Of a DNA stretch of 64,000 nt, positions 19,135-28,386 are shown one piece after another (positions within the stretch are counted from its first letter, which is position 1; every line of letters begins with the position of its first letter). Source of the DNA: an uncultured Phocaeicola sp. (GTDB lineage Bacteria; Bacteroidota; Bacteroidia; Bacteroidales; Bacteroidaceae); assembly GCA_944319745.1 (NCBI GenBank), contig CALUET010000013.1:107303-171302 (forward strand), read 5' to 3'. A program made the position numbers and the translations under genes. Below the pieces are notes generated by a model. That model did no database searches. It saw only the letters and a list, made by a program, of their open reading frames with translations, and was not told where the DNA came from.

Positions 19135-19908
19135 TCAAAGTTTTTTTCGTGTTTCCTCCCGTTTTTCCGCAAACTTTGCCAGCAAAATAAATTGATAATA
19201 TCCCTCCAGACAAGCCTTTATGAAGCCGGCTTTTCCATCCCGAATGCCACCTTTCAGTATATATGCCTTAAAAAAACGGAAAAACGGACGGTACAAAAAT
19301 GCCATCACACCATAGTGTTTGTTTTTTTTCTTCTCCAGCTCATAAACGGTATATTGATTGGTTTTCCGAACAATATCCGAAACACTGTCATTGGCAAGGT
19401 GAATCAATGCCAGTTCTTTCCGCATCTTCGGGATCTTATACAACGGCCCCTGTACTACAGGAAAGACATGAATCACCGGAGGCCACACGGTCCCCTCCTT
19501 CTTAAAAAAGCGAAGGATATGATCCGGATAGTGACAATGCATGAACTTTCCCATGAAATAATTCTTACGAGGTATATATATTCCGGCCGGACAATCGGGG
19601 GCTTTTATCTTTTCATAAAGATAATTCTTCAGATCGGTCGTGACGATTTCATCAGCATCCACCACCAAAATCCAATCATAACTCGCCTGACGGATTGCAA
19701 AATCACGGGCCGGCTCCACAATGCTGCAATTCCCGCGAGGAAAATTCACGATACGGCAACCGAACTCCCGGGCTATTGCAACCGTTTCGTCGTTGCTTTC
19801 CATATCGCACACAAGGACTTCATCAAACTCTTTTACCGATTCCAATACCTGGCGAAGGTGTTTGGCTGCATTAAACGTATTGATGATTACGGATATTTTT
19901 GCTTGCAT
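19135..19908 (-). CDS. Glycosyltransferase, GT2 family (WaaE/KdtX-like)
   Basis: A 257-residue GT2 enzyme. It starts ISVIINTFNAAKHLRQVL and has CDMESNDET and the metal-binding VVDADEIV. The pattern, with a short CRIVNFPRG segment and a basic C-terminal region, fits the lipopolysaccharide core beta-glucosyltransferases of the WaaE/KdtX group. The gene follows the GT4 gene by 5 bp on the same strand and should be co-transcribed from the promoter at 21128-21135. The acceptor is probably a lipid-linked or core oligosaccharide. Confidence 0.85.
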   Translation of the reverse strand: MQAKISVIINTFNAAKHLRQVLESVKEFDEVLVCDMESNDETVAIAREFGCRIVNFPRGNCSIVEPARDFAIRQASYDWILVVDADEIVTTDLKNYLYEKIKAPDCPAGIYIPRKNYFMGKFMHCHYPDHILRFFKKEGTVWPPVIHVFPVVQGPLYKIPKMRKELALIHLANDSVSDIVRKTNQYTVYELEKKKNKHYGVMAFLYRPFFRFFKAYILKGGIRDGKAGFIKACLEGYYQFILLAKFAEKREETRKKL

Positions 19909-19913
19909 ATTGC

Positions 19914-21041
19914 TTACTTTAATGTTTTATGATATACCTCCAATAACCTTCCCGCCAAATATTCGGGCTCGAATTTTTCTGCATATTTCTTCCCTTCACG
20001 TATCATGTTCTCGCGCAAAACAGAGTCGGAATAAGTTCGTTCTATCGCCTTGGCCAAAGCCTTTGCATCGGTAGGCGGAACATATAGAGAGAAAGGTCCT
20101 CCGGATTCTTCCAGACAGGAGCCGTGCGCCCCAATAACGGGAACGCCACTATTCAACGCTTCCAGCAAAGGAATTCCGAAACCTTCGTAGAAAGACGGAT
20201 AAACAAACGTGGTGGCCAACTGATAAAAAGCGGGAAGCTCCTTAAAAGGGACATTATGAATCATCAACAGGCGGTGTTCTTGCCCCTGACGTTTCAGGAA
20301 CTTTTTCACCTTACCGGCATACGGAGTATATTTCCCCACGGCAACAACCTTATAGGATTCGTCGAGAGAACAAATCGCTTTGGCCAGTAACATCAGGTTT
20401 TTCCGCTTTTCGATACTCCCCACCGACAGCACAAATTTATCGGGTAGAGCGTATTTTTCCTTTACCGCCAGCTTTTCCTCCTCCGGCACCACGTGCTTGA
20501 ACCGCTTGTCGCAACTCTGATAAACCACATCAATCTTGCCGGGATCAACATGATACAACGAGACGATATCACGCTTTGTACACTCGCTTACGGCAATGAT
20601 ACGGTCGGCATTCCGACAAGCTCTTCGGAATTTATAATTGTAAATCAGCCGGTCTATCACCGGATAACAGGAAGGATGCCTAAGAAATATCAGATCGTGT
20701 ATGGTGACGATGCTCTTCGTCTGCTTCGCCTTTCGAATCGTAAGCGGAAGCTCATTGCTTAATCCGTGATACAAATCAATACCGTCCTTCTCAATGTTGC
20801 GCGTCATTCCCCATACACGCCATAAAGAGCAGAACCGTTTCCAGAAACATGTATCAGGAAAACGCAGCATGAATTTCCCTTTTAATGCCGATAAAAGGCT
20901 GCACTTTTCAGGATCCGGCACATACAAGACGTAATCGTTTTCCGGCACACAATCCATTAAAAGCTGTAAAACAAACCGACTGTAATTACCCAAGCCTGTA
21001 CGGTTCTGGGCAGCCCGCTTCGCATCAAATCCTATTTTCAT
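19914..21041 (-). CDS. Glycosyltransferase, GT4 family
   Basis: A 375-residue GT-B enzyme. The start at 21041 (MKIGFDAKRAAQNRTGLGNY) gives the usual GT4 N-terminus with the glycine loop; a longer frame begins at 21143 but crosses the promoter. The donor-site segment PSFYEGFGIPLLEALNSG is typical, and SVGSIEKRKN precedes it. It probably transfers a hexose such as mannose. It is divergent from the deacetylase-led envelope operon, the two promoters overlapping, which suggests coordinated control of both halves of the locus. Confidence 0.88.
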   Translation of the reverse strand: MKIGFDAKRAAQNRTGLGNYSRFVLQLLMDCVPENDYVLYVPDPEKCSLLSALKGKFMLRFPDTCFWKRFCSLWRVWGMTRNIEKDGIDLYHGLSNELPLTIRKAKQTKSIVTIHDLIFLRHPSCYPVIDRLIYNYKFRRACRNADRIIAVSECTKRDIVSLYHVDPGKIDVVYQSCDKRFKHVVPEEEKLAVKEKYALPDKFVLSVGSIEKRKNLMLLAKAICSLDESYKVVAVGKYTPYAGKVKKFLKRQGQEHRLLMIHNVPFKELPAFYQLATTFVYPSFYEGFGIPLLEALNSGVPVIGAHGSCLEESGGPFSLYVPPTDAKALAKAIERTYSDSVLRENMIREGKKYAEKFEPEYLAGRLLEVYHKTLK

Positions 21042-21119
21042 GTGTTCTTTTTCTCTTGATATATCAGACAAATATATAGAAAAATATAGAATCACATCCG
21101 TCAGGTCGCTTTTTATTGC

Positions 21120-21127
21120 TAAATTTG
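21120..21127 (+). promoter_or_regulatory. Bacteroidota -7 box for the envelope operon
   Basis: TAAATTTG, an exact TAnnTTTG match, 22 nt before the deacetylase ATG. It abuts the opposite-facing box at 21128-21135. Confidence 0.6.
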
Positions 21128-21135
21128 CAAAGATA
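21128..21135 (-). promoter_or_regulatory. Bacteroidota -7 box for the GT4-GT2 pair
   Basis: Reads TATCTTTG on the minus strand, an exact match. The transcript would carry a leader of roughly 80 nt before the GT4 start at 21041. Polymerase on one box should exclude the other. Confidence 0.55.
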
Positions 21136-21149
21136 ATTCTCAAAAAACG

Positions 21150-21932
21150 ATGATTCTATTAAGTTTTGACACAGAAGAATTTGATGTACCCAAAGAGCAT
21201 GGAGTAGAAATTCCTTTGGAGGAACAAGTGCGTATCTCCACCATCGGTACAAACAAAATACTGGATTGCCTGAAAAGAAACGGTATAAAAGCTACGTTTT
21301 TTTGCACGGCAAACTTTGCGATTCATTCGCAGGAAACGATAAAACGCATCCAAAAAGAAGGACACGAAATAGCGTCTCACGGATATAACCATTGGACATT
21401 TAAAATAGAGGACCTGAAAGAATCGAAACGGGTTCTCGAGGAATTGACCGGTCAAAAAGTACGCGGATACCGACAAGCGCGCATGATGCCCGTACCCGAA
21501 AAGGAAATATACAATGCCGGATACGAATATAATTCATCCCTGAACCCGACATTTATACCGGGACGATACATGCATCTCTCCACTCCACGCACGTATTTCA
21601 TGAAAGAGGGCGTCATGCAAATCCCCGCATCCGTAACGCCTTGGGTTCGTTTTCCCTTATTCTGGCTTTCATATCACAACCTCCCTGCCAAACTATATCG
21701 GGTTCTCTGCAACTGGACGGTGAAGCATGACGGATATATGGTGACATACTTTCATCCATGGGAATTCTATGAATTGGGGAAACATCCCGAGTTGAAAATG
21801 CCTTTTATCATACGAAATCATGCAGGAGAGGCAATGGAACAACGTTTGGATGCGTTTATCCGGTACTTCAAAACGAGAAATGTTCCGTTTCTTACCTTCT
21901 CGGAATTTTCAGACAAAATAAAGAACCAATAA
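21150..21932 (+). CDS. Polysaccharide deacetylase (NodB domain)
   Basis: A 260-residue carbohydrate esterase 4 type protein without a signal peptide. The catalytic and metal Asp is in LLSFDTEEFD near the N-terminus (D7), and the metal-binding His pair is in ASHGYNHW near residues 75-80. The segment YRQARMMP gives the following motif, and a C-terminal YFHPWEF supplies the late His. Lacking a signal it should act in the cytoplasm on a lipid-linked sugar, as in other polysaccharide loci, removing an N-acetyl or formyl group. It is the first gene of a long operon; the next ATG is 12 bp downstream. Confidence 0.88.
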   Translation: MILLSFDTEEFDVPKEHGVEIPLEEQVRISTIGTNKILDCLKRNGIKATFFCTANFAIHSQETIKRIQKEGHEIASHGYNHWTFKIEDLKESKRVLEELTGQKVRGYRQARMMPVPEKEIYNAGYEYNSSLNPTFIPGRYMHLSTPRTYFMKEGVMQIPASVTPWVRFPLFWLSYHNLPAKLYRVLCNWTVKHDGYMVTYFHPWEFYELGKHPELKMPFIIRNHAGEAMEQRLDAFIRYFKTRNVPFLTFSEFSDKIKNQ

Positions 21933-21943
21933 AAACATCACCT

Positions 21944-22921
21944 ATGATACGTCTCGGAATCGTTTGCCCTTGTTACAATGAACAGGAAGTTCTGATGCTG
22001 TCGGCCAAACATTTAACGGCTCTGCTCGATGACTTGCATGCAAAACAAAAGATTTCTGCAAACAGTTTTGTGCTATTGGTTAACGATGGCAGTTCCGACA
22101 ACACATGGAATATCATCAGGCAATTACACGAAACAAGCCCTTATTTCAAGGGAGTGAACCTCGCAAAAAATGTCGGACATCAGCATGCTATCATGGCAGG
22201 AATGATGACCGCGAAGGAATATTGCGACGCGGTTATCACAATAGACGCCGATCTGCAGGATGATTTAAACGCCATTGAAAAAATGATAGACCATTATTCC
22301 GAAGGATACGACATCGTGTATGGAGTAAAGAAAAGCCGTGAAGGAGATTCTTTCATGAAGAAAACTTCCGCAATGGCCTTTTACAAACTGCAACACATCA
22401 TGGGGATTAAAACGATTTATAACCATGCCGACTTCCGTTTAATGAGTAAAAGAGCCTTGGAACAGCTCTCACATTATGGCGAACGCAACTTATATTTGAG
22501 AGGATTAATCCCAATGATCGGATACCGCAGCACGGAAGTTGATGACTTCATTCGCAGCAGAGAAGCCGGTCACTCGAAATACACACTCAAAAAGATGTTG
22601 GCTTTGGCAATAGACGGCATCACGTCTTTCTCCACCAAACCCATTTCACTGATTGTGGGATGCGGACTTTTCTGCCTGCTGATCAGCATCATTATGTTTA
22701 TTTACGTGTTATGCTCGTACATAGAACACTTTGCTGTGCCCGGATGGCCTTCTATTATGCTTTCAATATGGTTTATCGGCGGACTGTTGCTGCTGTCCAT
22801 TGGTGTAATAGGCGAATATATCGGGAAAATATATATCGAGGTTAAACACCGTCCGCTGTATAATATCGAACAAATTCTCTGGGACGAAAAAGAAAATTCG
22901 CATGATAAAACGGCTGATTAA
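21944..22921 (+). CDS. Polyprenyl-phosphate glycosyltransferase (GT2, GtrB/ArnC-like)
   Basis: A 325-residue GT2 protein with the sequence of a dolichyl-phosphate mannose synthase-like enzyme. The N-terminus LGIVCPCYNEQEVL is followed by VNDGSSDNT, and the metal-binding ITIDADLQDD near residues 100-109. Two hydrophobic helices lie near residues 232-255 and 265-290, as in GtrB and ArnC. It should load a sugar onto undecaprenyl phosphate at the inner face. The next gene, a GtrA flippase, overlaps it by 20 bp, and a GT87 follows, so the three form a carrier-sugar synthesis, flipping and use module. Confidence 0.9.
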   Translation: MIRLGIVCPCYNEQEVLMLSAKHLTALLDDLHAKQKISANSFVLLVNDGSSDNTWNIIRQLHETSPYFKGVNLAKNVGHQHAIMAGMMTAKEYCDAVITIDADLQDDLNAIEKMIDHYSEGYDIVYGVKKSREGDSFMKKTSAMAFYKLQHIMGIKTIYNHADFRLMSKRALEQLSHYGERNLYLRGLIPMIGYRSTEVDDFIRSREAGHSKYTLKKMLALAIDGITSFSTKPISLIVGCGLFCLLISIIMFIYVLCSYIEHFAVPGWPSIMLSIWFIGGLLLLSIGVIGEYIGKIYIEVKHRPLYNIEQILWDEKENSHDKTAD

Positions 22922-23318
22922 CACGTATCTTCCCGGGCAAGAAGAGAAACTTTTCGAGTTTATGCGCTTTTGTATCATCGGAACAATCGCCGCAGGCATT
23001 CATTATGTCGTCTATTTTTTACTACAAAAGCATATAAATGTAAACATCGCTTACACGGCGGGTTACTTGTTCAGTCTCGTTTGCAATTTCTTCATGACGT
23101 CATATTTTACATTCCGCAGCACCCCGTCTGTAAAGAAAGCCGCAGGCTTCGGGTTCAGTCACCTGATAAATTACCTATTGCACATCTGCTTATTCAACGG
23201 TTTTCTTTGGCTCGGAGTATCCCGCCTGCTGGCACCGGTATTGGTATTGATCGTGGCCGTTCCCACCAATTTCCTTTTACTCCGATGGGTTTTCCATCAT
23301 AAACAGAAAAAATCTTAA
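22902..23318 (+). CDS. GtrA family flippase-like membrane protein
   Basis: A 138-residue protein with four hydrophobic helices and the family N-terminal segment FMRFCIIGTIAAGIHY. GtrA proteins are thought to flip undecaprenyl-phosphate-linked sugars across the inner membrane. The 20-bp overlap with the GtrB-like gene upstream shows the two are translated together. The basic ends (RWVFHHKQKKS) fit cytoplasmic termini. The GT87 downstream could then use the flipped sugar in the periplasm. Confidence 0.88.
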   Translation: MIKRLINTYLPGQEEKLFEFMRFCIIGTIAAGIHYVVYFLLQKHINVNIAYTAGYLFSLVCNFFMTSYFTFRSTPSVKKAAGFGFSHLINYLLHICLFNGFLWLGVSRLLAPVLVLIVAVPTNFLLLRWVFHHKQKKS

Positions 23319-23349
23319 GCACAAGTTTCCGAGCTATAAACCGAATCTT

Positions 23350-24546
23350 ATGAAATTAATACAAGACATACGTCACTTTTTGGCTAAGCCTTTTTTCAGC
23401 GATCCGCGGACTCTGTTCGGGTTATGGCTGTTGTTACCCATTATTGCCGCTGTTACGAAACTGCACAGTTACAATAACTTCAAGATATTCCGCGGCGTGT
23501 TCTGGCATACGGTCAACGAGACTCCGCTCTACATAGCGTATCCCACGGAATATTTCGACACGAACCATTACGGACCTTTATTCAGTCTGATTATCGCTCC
23601 GTTTGCCCTGTTGCCGGCATGGTTCGGGTTACTTTTCTGGCTCACGGGCATGTCATTGTTCCTTTATTGGGCCACATCGAAACTTTCACTGAGTCATCGT
23701 CAGAAAATATTCGTATATTGGTTCTGTGCACACGAGTTGTTAACAGCCTTATTTATGTCGCAATTTAACATCGTAATTGCAGCTCTTATCATTTTGTCCT
23801 TCATCCTCATAGAAAAAGAACAGGATTCTTGGGCTGCATTGTGCATTGTCGTGGGGACATTTGTCAAGTTATACGGCATCGTGGGACTTGCCTTTTTCTT
23901 CTTTTCAAGGCATAAAACAAAATTTATTCTCTCGTTGTTTGGCTGGGCATTGGTCTGTTTTGTTGCTCCAATGCTGCTAAGCAGTCCGGAATTCATCCTG
24001 ACGCAATACGGAGAATGGTACCACAGTCTGATAGAAAAAAACGATCTGAATCTGTTTTCATGGGCACAAAATGTGTCCCTTTTAGGATTGGTACGTAAGA
24101 TTTCCGGTTGTGCGTCATACTCCGACCTGTGGATAATCGTTCCGGGAATCATCTTGTTTGCCCTGCCTTACCTTCGTGTGGGACAATATAAAAACAAAGC
24201 TTTCCGCTACGCCCTGCTGTCATCCGTTCTGATGTTTGTAGTTCTTTTCAGCACCGGAAGCGAATCGAGTACGTACATCATAGCGTTTATGGGAGTGGCT
24301 TTCTGGTATGTTACGGCTCCCTGGAAGCGAAACAAATGGGATATCGCCCTGATGGTTTTTGCCTTTATCCTGACAAGTATGTCGCCATCCGACCTTTTTC
24401 CCGCATACCTGCGACGGACTTTTGTTCACCCTTACGCACTGAAGGCATTACCTTGCGTGCTGATATGGTTGAAATTATGCTATGAAATGATGATAAAGGA
24501 TTATGCAGACTCACTAAACAATGAACAAAAACATGAAATTGAATAA
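23350..24546 (+). CDS. GT87-family (DUF2029) membrane glycosyltransferase
   Basis: A 398-residue polytopic protein of the GT-C fold. The segment YPTEYFDTNHYGPLFSLIIA has the acidic residues and YGP motif seen in DUF2029/GT87 enzymes, which in mycobacteria use polyprenyl-phosphate mannose as donor. About ten helices follow. It is placed just after a GtrB-GtrA pair that could make and flip such a donor, so it probably adds a sugar to an envelope glycolipid on the periplasmic side. Its 3' end overlaps the next gene. Confidence 0.85.
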   Translation: MKLIQDIRHFLAKPFFSDPRTLFGLWLLLPIIAAVTKLHSYNNFKIFRGVFWHTVNETPLYIAYPTEYFDTNHYGPLFSLIIAPFALLPAWFGLLFWLTGMSLFLYWATSKLSLSHRQKIFVYWFCAHELLTALFMSQFNIVIAALIILSFILIEKEQDSWAALCIVVGTFVKLYGIVGLAFFFFSRHKTKFILSLFGWALVCFVAPMLLSSPEFILTQYGEWYHSLIEKNDLNLFSWAQNVSLLGLVRKISGCASYSDLWIIVPGIILFALPYLRVGQYKNKAFRYALLSSVLMFVVLFSTGSESSTYIIAFMGVAFWYVTAPWKRNKWDIALMVFAFILTSMSPSDLFPAYLRRTFVHPYALKALPCVLIWLKLCYEMMIKDYADSLNNEQKHEIE

Positions 24547-26473
24547 CAATCTACGACACAGTTTATATACACTTTGGACACTCATTGTCAATTTGTTTTG
24601 GGTATACGTGGTGTTCATGATATGCCGACTCGCTTTTCTTTTGGAAAACCGGTCGCTATTTCAGGATCTTACCTTCACGCACTTTTTGGAAATGTGCAAG
24701 GGCGGACTTTACTTTGATACGTCGGCCATCCTCTATACAAATGCATTGTTCATCCTGCTCACCCTCTTTCCTTTCCACTGGAAAGAGAATAATACGTACC
24801 ACAAGTTCGTGAAAATACTGTACGTTGTTACCAACACTTTGTGCATTGTGGCCAATCTTGCCGACGCGGCATACTTTCAATACACAAACAAGCGCACGAC
24901 GTTTTCCGTATTCAGCCAGTTTTCAAACGAAAACAATATAGGACGTATTGTCGGCATCGAGGCATTAAATCACTGGTACTTCATCGTCCTGGCAGCAATT
25001 CTTGCTTTTCTTCTTTGCAAAACATACCGACGTCCTCACCCAAATGTCAAGGCGAATTTACCGGTTTATTACAGTGTTTACACCTTATCATTGCTGGCAT
25101 GTATCCCGCTCGTGGTCTTCGGCATGCGAGGAGGCGTAACCCAACAGACACGACCAATTACGATAAGTAACGCAAACCAGTACGTAAACCGTCCTGTGGA
25201 AACGGGCATTGTACTGAATACTCCCTTTTCCATATACCGCACCATCGGGAAAAAACCGTTTATCATCCCGACATATTTCTCCGTTCCCGCAGAAATGGAA
25301 GCCGTTTTCACACCGGTGCATGTACCGAACGACAGCGTCGCATTCCAACCCAAAAACGTAGTTGTTTTCATTTTAGAGAGTTTCGGAAAAGAATATTTCG
25401 GCGCTCTGAACAAAAATCTCGAGAACGGCAATTACAAAGGATATACTCCTTTTCTCGATTCACTGATTGAGAAAAGCCTGGTTTTCGAATACTCTTTCGC
25501 CAACGGACGGGCAAGCATCGACGGTATGCCGTCGGTCTTGTCGGGAATACCTATGTTTGTAGAAGCCTTTTTCCTTACGCCTGCCTCACTGAACAACCTG
25601 ACAAGTGTGGCCGGAGAACTACGGAAAAAGGGATACTACACCGCATTCTTTCACGGAGCGGCGAACGGCTCCATGGGCTTCCAGGCCTTTTCGCGCGCCG
25701 TAGGATACCAGGATTATTTCGGAAGGACGGAGTACAACAACGACAAAGACTTCGACGGGAACTGGGCTATATGGGATGAAGAGTTCATGCAGTTCTACGC
25801 AAAGAAAATGTCCGAATTCAAGGAACCGTTCAGTACGGGCCTATTTACCGCCACAAGTCACCACCCGTTTAACATCCCCGACCGCTATCGTTCGGTATTT
25901 CCCGAGGGAAGTTTACCCATACACAAATGCATCCGTTATACCGATCATGCCCTGAAACATTTCTTTGAAACGGCATCGAAAGAGAAATGGTTCAAAAACA
26001 CTTTATTCGTATTTACCGCCGATCATACCAATCAAAACGAACATCCCATCTACCAGAACGAGGTCGGACTTTTTTCCGTCCCCATCATTTTCTATACTCC
26101 CGACGGCAGCCTTCAGGGAAGAAGCGATGCCATCGCCCAACAGATCGACATCATGCCCACCGTTTTAGGCTATTTAGGATACGACAAGCCGTATGTGGCT
26201 TTCGGATGCGACCTTTTGCACACACCGAAAGAAGACACGTATGCCGTAAACTATCTGAACGGAGTTTATCAGTTCTTTAAGGGAAAGTATATGATTCAGT
26301 TCGACGGTACTCGGACAACGGCCGTATATGCCTTTAAAAACGATCCGCTCTTAAAAAATAATCTGGTGGGAAAAGTCGCGGAACAAGGCGAAATGGAGCT
26401 CGAACTGAAAGCCATCATCCAGCAATACATGGAACGAATGAACCGAAATCAGCTGGTCATCGACGGTAAATAA
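24521..26473 (+). CDS. LTA-synthase-like sulfatase-fold phosphotransferase
   Basis: A 650-residue protein. Five hydrophobic helices fill the first 200 residues, and a periplasmic sulfatase-type domain follows. Its metal site is read from VVFILESFGKEYFG and FTADHTNQNE. The nucleophile position, Thr in LtaS, is a Ser in NGRASIDGMPSVLSG near residue 331. Relatives move phosphoglycerol or phosphoethanolamine from a phospholipid to a glycan. The ATG at 24521 overlaps the GT87 gene by 26 bp; an alternative at 24533 is possible. The location in a glycolipid operon suggests decoration of a surface polymer. The group transferred is unknown. Confidence 0.87.
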   Translation: MNKNMKLNNNLRHSLYTLWTLIVNLFWVYVVFMICRLAFLLENRSLFQDLTFTHFLEMCKGGLYFDTSAILYTNALFILLTLFPFHWKENNTYHKFVKILYVVTNTLCIVANLADAAYFQYTNKRTTFSVFSQFSNENNIGRIVGIEALNHWYFIVLAAILAFLLCKTYRRPHPNVKANLPVYYSVYTLSLLACIPLVVFGMRGGVTQQTRPITISNANQYVNRPVETGIVLNTPFSIYRTIGKKPFIIPTYFSVPAEMEAVFTPVHVPNDSVAFQPKNVVVFILESFGKEYFGALNKNLENGNYKGYTPFLDSLIEKSLVFEYSFANGRASIDGMPSVLSGIPMFVEAFFLTPASLNNLTSVAGELRKKGYYTAFFHGAANGSMGFQAFSRAVGYQDYFGRTEYNNDKDFDGNWAIWDEEFMQFYAKKMSEFKEPFSTGLFTATSHHPFNIPDRYRSVFPEGSLPIHKCIRYTDHALKHFFETASKEKWFKNTLFVFTADHTNQNEHPIYQNEVGLFSVPIIFYTPDGSLQGRSDAIAQQIDIMPTVLGYLGYDKPYVAFGCDLLHTPKEDTYAVNYLNGVYQFFKGKYMIQFDGTRTTAVYAFKNDPLLKNNLVGKVAEQGEMELELKAIIQQYMERMNRNQLVIDGK

Positions 26474-26548
26474 TACCAAAACTTGTGCATATAAATAATT
26501 TATTTTACTTTTATCGAATCAGTATTCCAATCAAAGAAACGTAAAAGC

Positions 26549-28384
26549 ATGAACGAATTTCTCCAAATGCTGAGACGCTTTGTCTCGCCATATAAAAAAT
26601 ATGTTGCCGGCGCGGTGGGATTAAACCTGCTTTCGGCCGTCTTTAATGTCTTCTCCTTTACGCTGTTGATTCCCATTCTGAACATTCTTTTCAAGACAGA
26701 ACAAAATGAAAAGGTCTACCACTTTATGGCATGGAGTGAAGGCAATTTCAAAGATGTGGCGGTAAACAATTTCTATTATTATGCCTCGGAACTGATACAA
26801 TACTACGGTCCTTCCACCACTTTATTGATACTGGGGCTATTTCTTTCCTTCATGACTTTGCTGAAGACCGGCTGTTATTTCGGCTCTTCCGCCATTATGA
26901 TACCGCTACGCACGGGTGTTGTCCGCGACATCCGCGTCATGGTTTATTCAAAAGTCATGTATCTTCCGTTAGGTTTCTTCTCGGAAGAGCGTAAGGGAGA
27001 CATCATTGCCCGGATGAGCGGCGACGTGAACGAGATAGAAAATTCCATAACAAGTTCGTTGGACATGCTCATAAAGAACCCCATTCTTATCATTTCTTAC
27101 TTTGCAACACTTATTGTAACAAGTTGGCAGCTCACGTTGTTTACCCTGCTTGTTCTGCCCACCATGGGATGGGTAATGGGACGTGTCGGCCGGGCACTGA
27201 AGAGACAATCGCTGGAAGCCCAAAGCAAATGGAGTGATACGATGTCGCAATTGGAAGAAACACTGGGAGGTTTACGCATTATAAAAGCATTCATTGCAGA
27301 AGACAAGATGATAAACCGCTTCGTGAAATGCAGTAACGAACTGAGAGATGCCAGCAACCGTGTTGCCACACGCCAGGCTCTTGCCCACCCGATGAGCGAG
27401 TTTTTGGGAACCCTTATCATCGTTGTCGTACTTTGGTTCGGCGGATCACTGATCCTGAGGAACAATTCTACCATCGACGCCTCCACGTTTATATTTTACA
27501 TGGTAATCTTATACAGTGTCATTAACCCTCTGAAAGAGTTTTCAAAGGCCGGATACAACATCCCCAAGGGATTGGCTTCAATGGAACGTGTAGACAAAAT
27601 TCTGAAAGCTGAAAACAATATCAAGGATCCGGTGTCGCCTGTTCCCCTGACGAACCTGGAACATGAAATAAAATTCAACGATATTTCCTTCAGCTACGAC
27701 GGAAAACGTGAGGTATTGAAGCACATCAATCTGACGGTGGAAAAGGGAAAAACCATCGCTTTGGTGGGACAATCTGGCTCGGGAAAATCGACTTTGGTCG
27801 ACATGCTTCCCCGTTATCACGACGTACAATCGGGCAGTATTACAATAGACGGCGTAAACATTAAAGATGTTACACTGCATGCACTACGCAGCCTGATAGG
27901 AAATGTCAATCAGGAAGCCATCTTGTTCAACGATACATTCTTCAACAATATCGCTTTCGGAGTGGATAATGCGACAATGGAACAGGTAGTCGCCGCAGCA
28001 AAAATCGCCAATGCGCACGATTTTATCATGGAAACTCCCAACGGATACAACACGAACATCGGCGACCGGGGCGGAAAACTTTCCGGAGGACAGCGCCAAC
28101 GTATCAGCATAGCCCGTGCCATCCTTAAAAATCCCCCCATCCTGATTTTAGATGAAGCTACTTCTGCTCTCGACACCGAATCGGAACGTTTGGTGCAAGA
28201 AGCCTTGGAACATTTGATGAAAAGCCGCACCACCATTGCCATCGCCCACCGGCTTTCCACCATAAAAAATGCCGATGAAATCTGCGTTATGCTGGAAGGT
28301 GAAATCGTGGAACGGGGTACTCACGAAACATTGCTTGCACAAAACGGGTATTACAAGCGGTTAAACGACATGCAGGCTCTGTAA
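26549..28384 (+). CDS. MsbA-type ABC exporter (fused membrane and ATPase domains)
   Basis: A 611-residue half-transporter. Six helices occupy roughly residues 15-320. The ATPase domain has Walker A GQSGSGKST at 407-415, signature LSGGQRQR at about 511, Walker B ILILDEATSALD near 531 and a switch His in AHRLST. Homologues of this length include the lipid A flippase MsbA and peptide or lipid exporters. The gene follows the LTA-synthase-like gene by 75 bp and meets mnmA tail to tail (2 bp apart), so it is the last gene of the envelope operon. It may be the general MsbA or a dedicated exporter for the glycolipid made here. Confidence 0.88.
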   Translation: MNEFLQMLRRFVSPYKKYVAGAVGLNLLSAVFNVFSFTLLIPILNILFKTEQNEKVYHFMAWSEGNFKDVAVNNFYYYASELIQYYGPSTTLLILGLFLSFMTLLKTGCYFGSSAIMIPLRTGVVRDIRVMVYSKVMYLPLGFFSEERKGDIIARMSGDVNEIENSITSSLDMLIKNPILIISYFATLIVTSWQLTLFTLLVLPTMGWVMGRVGRALKRQSLEAQSKWSDTMSQLEETLGGLRIIKAFIAEDKMINRFVKCSNELRDASNRVATRQALAHPMSEFLGTLIIVVVLWFGGSLILRNNSTIDASTFIFYMVILYSVINPLKEFSKAGYNIPKGLASMERVDKILKAENNIKDPVSPVPLTNLEHEIKFNDISFSYDGKREVLKHINLTVEKGKTIALVGQSGSGKSTLVDMLPRYHDVQSGSITIDGVNIKDVTLHALRSLIGNVNQEAILFNDTFFNNIAFGVDNATMEQVVAAAKIANAHDFIMETPNGYNTNIGDRGGKLSGGQRQRISIARAILKNPPILILDEATSALDTESERLVQEALEHLMKSRTTIAIAHRLSTIKNADEICVMLEGEIVERGTHETLLAQNGYYKRLNDMQAL

Positions 28385-28386
28385 CA

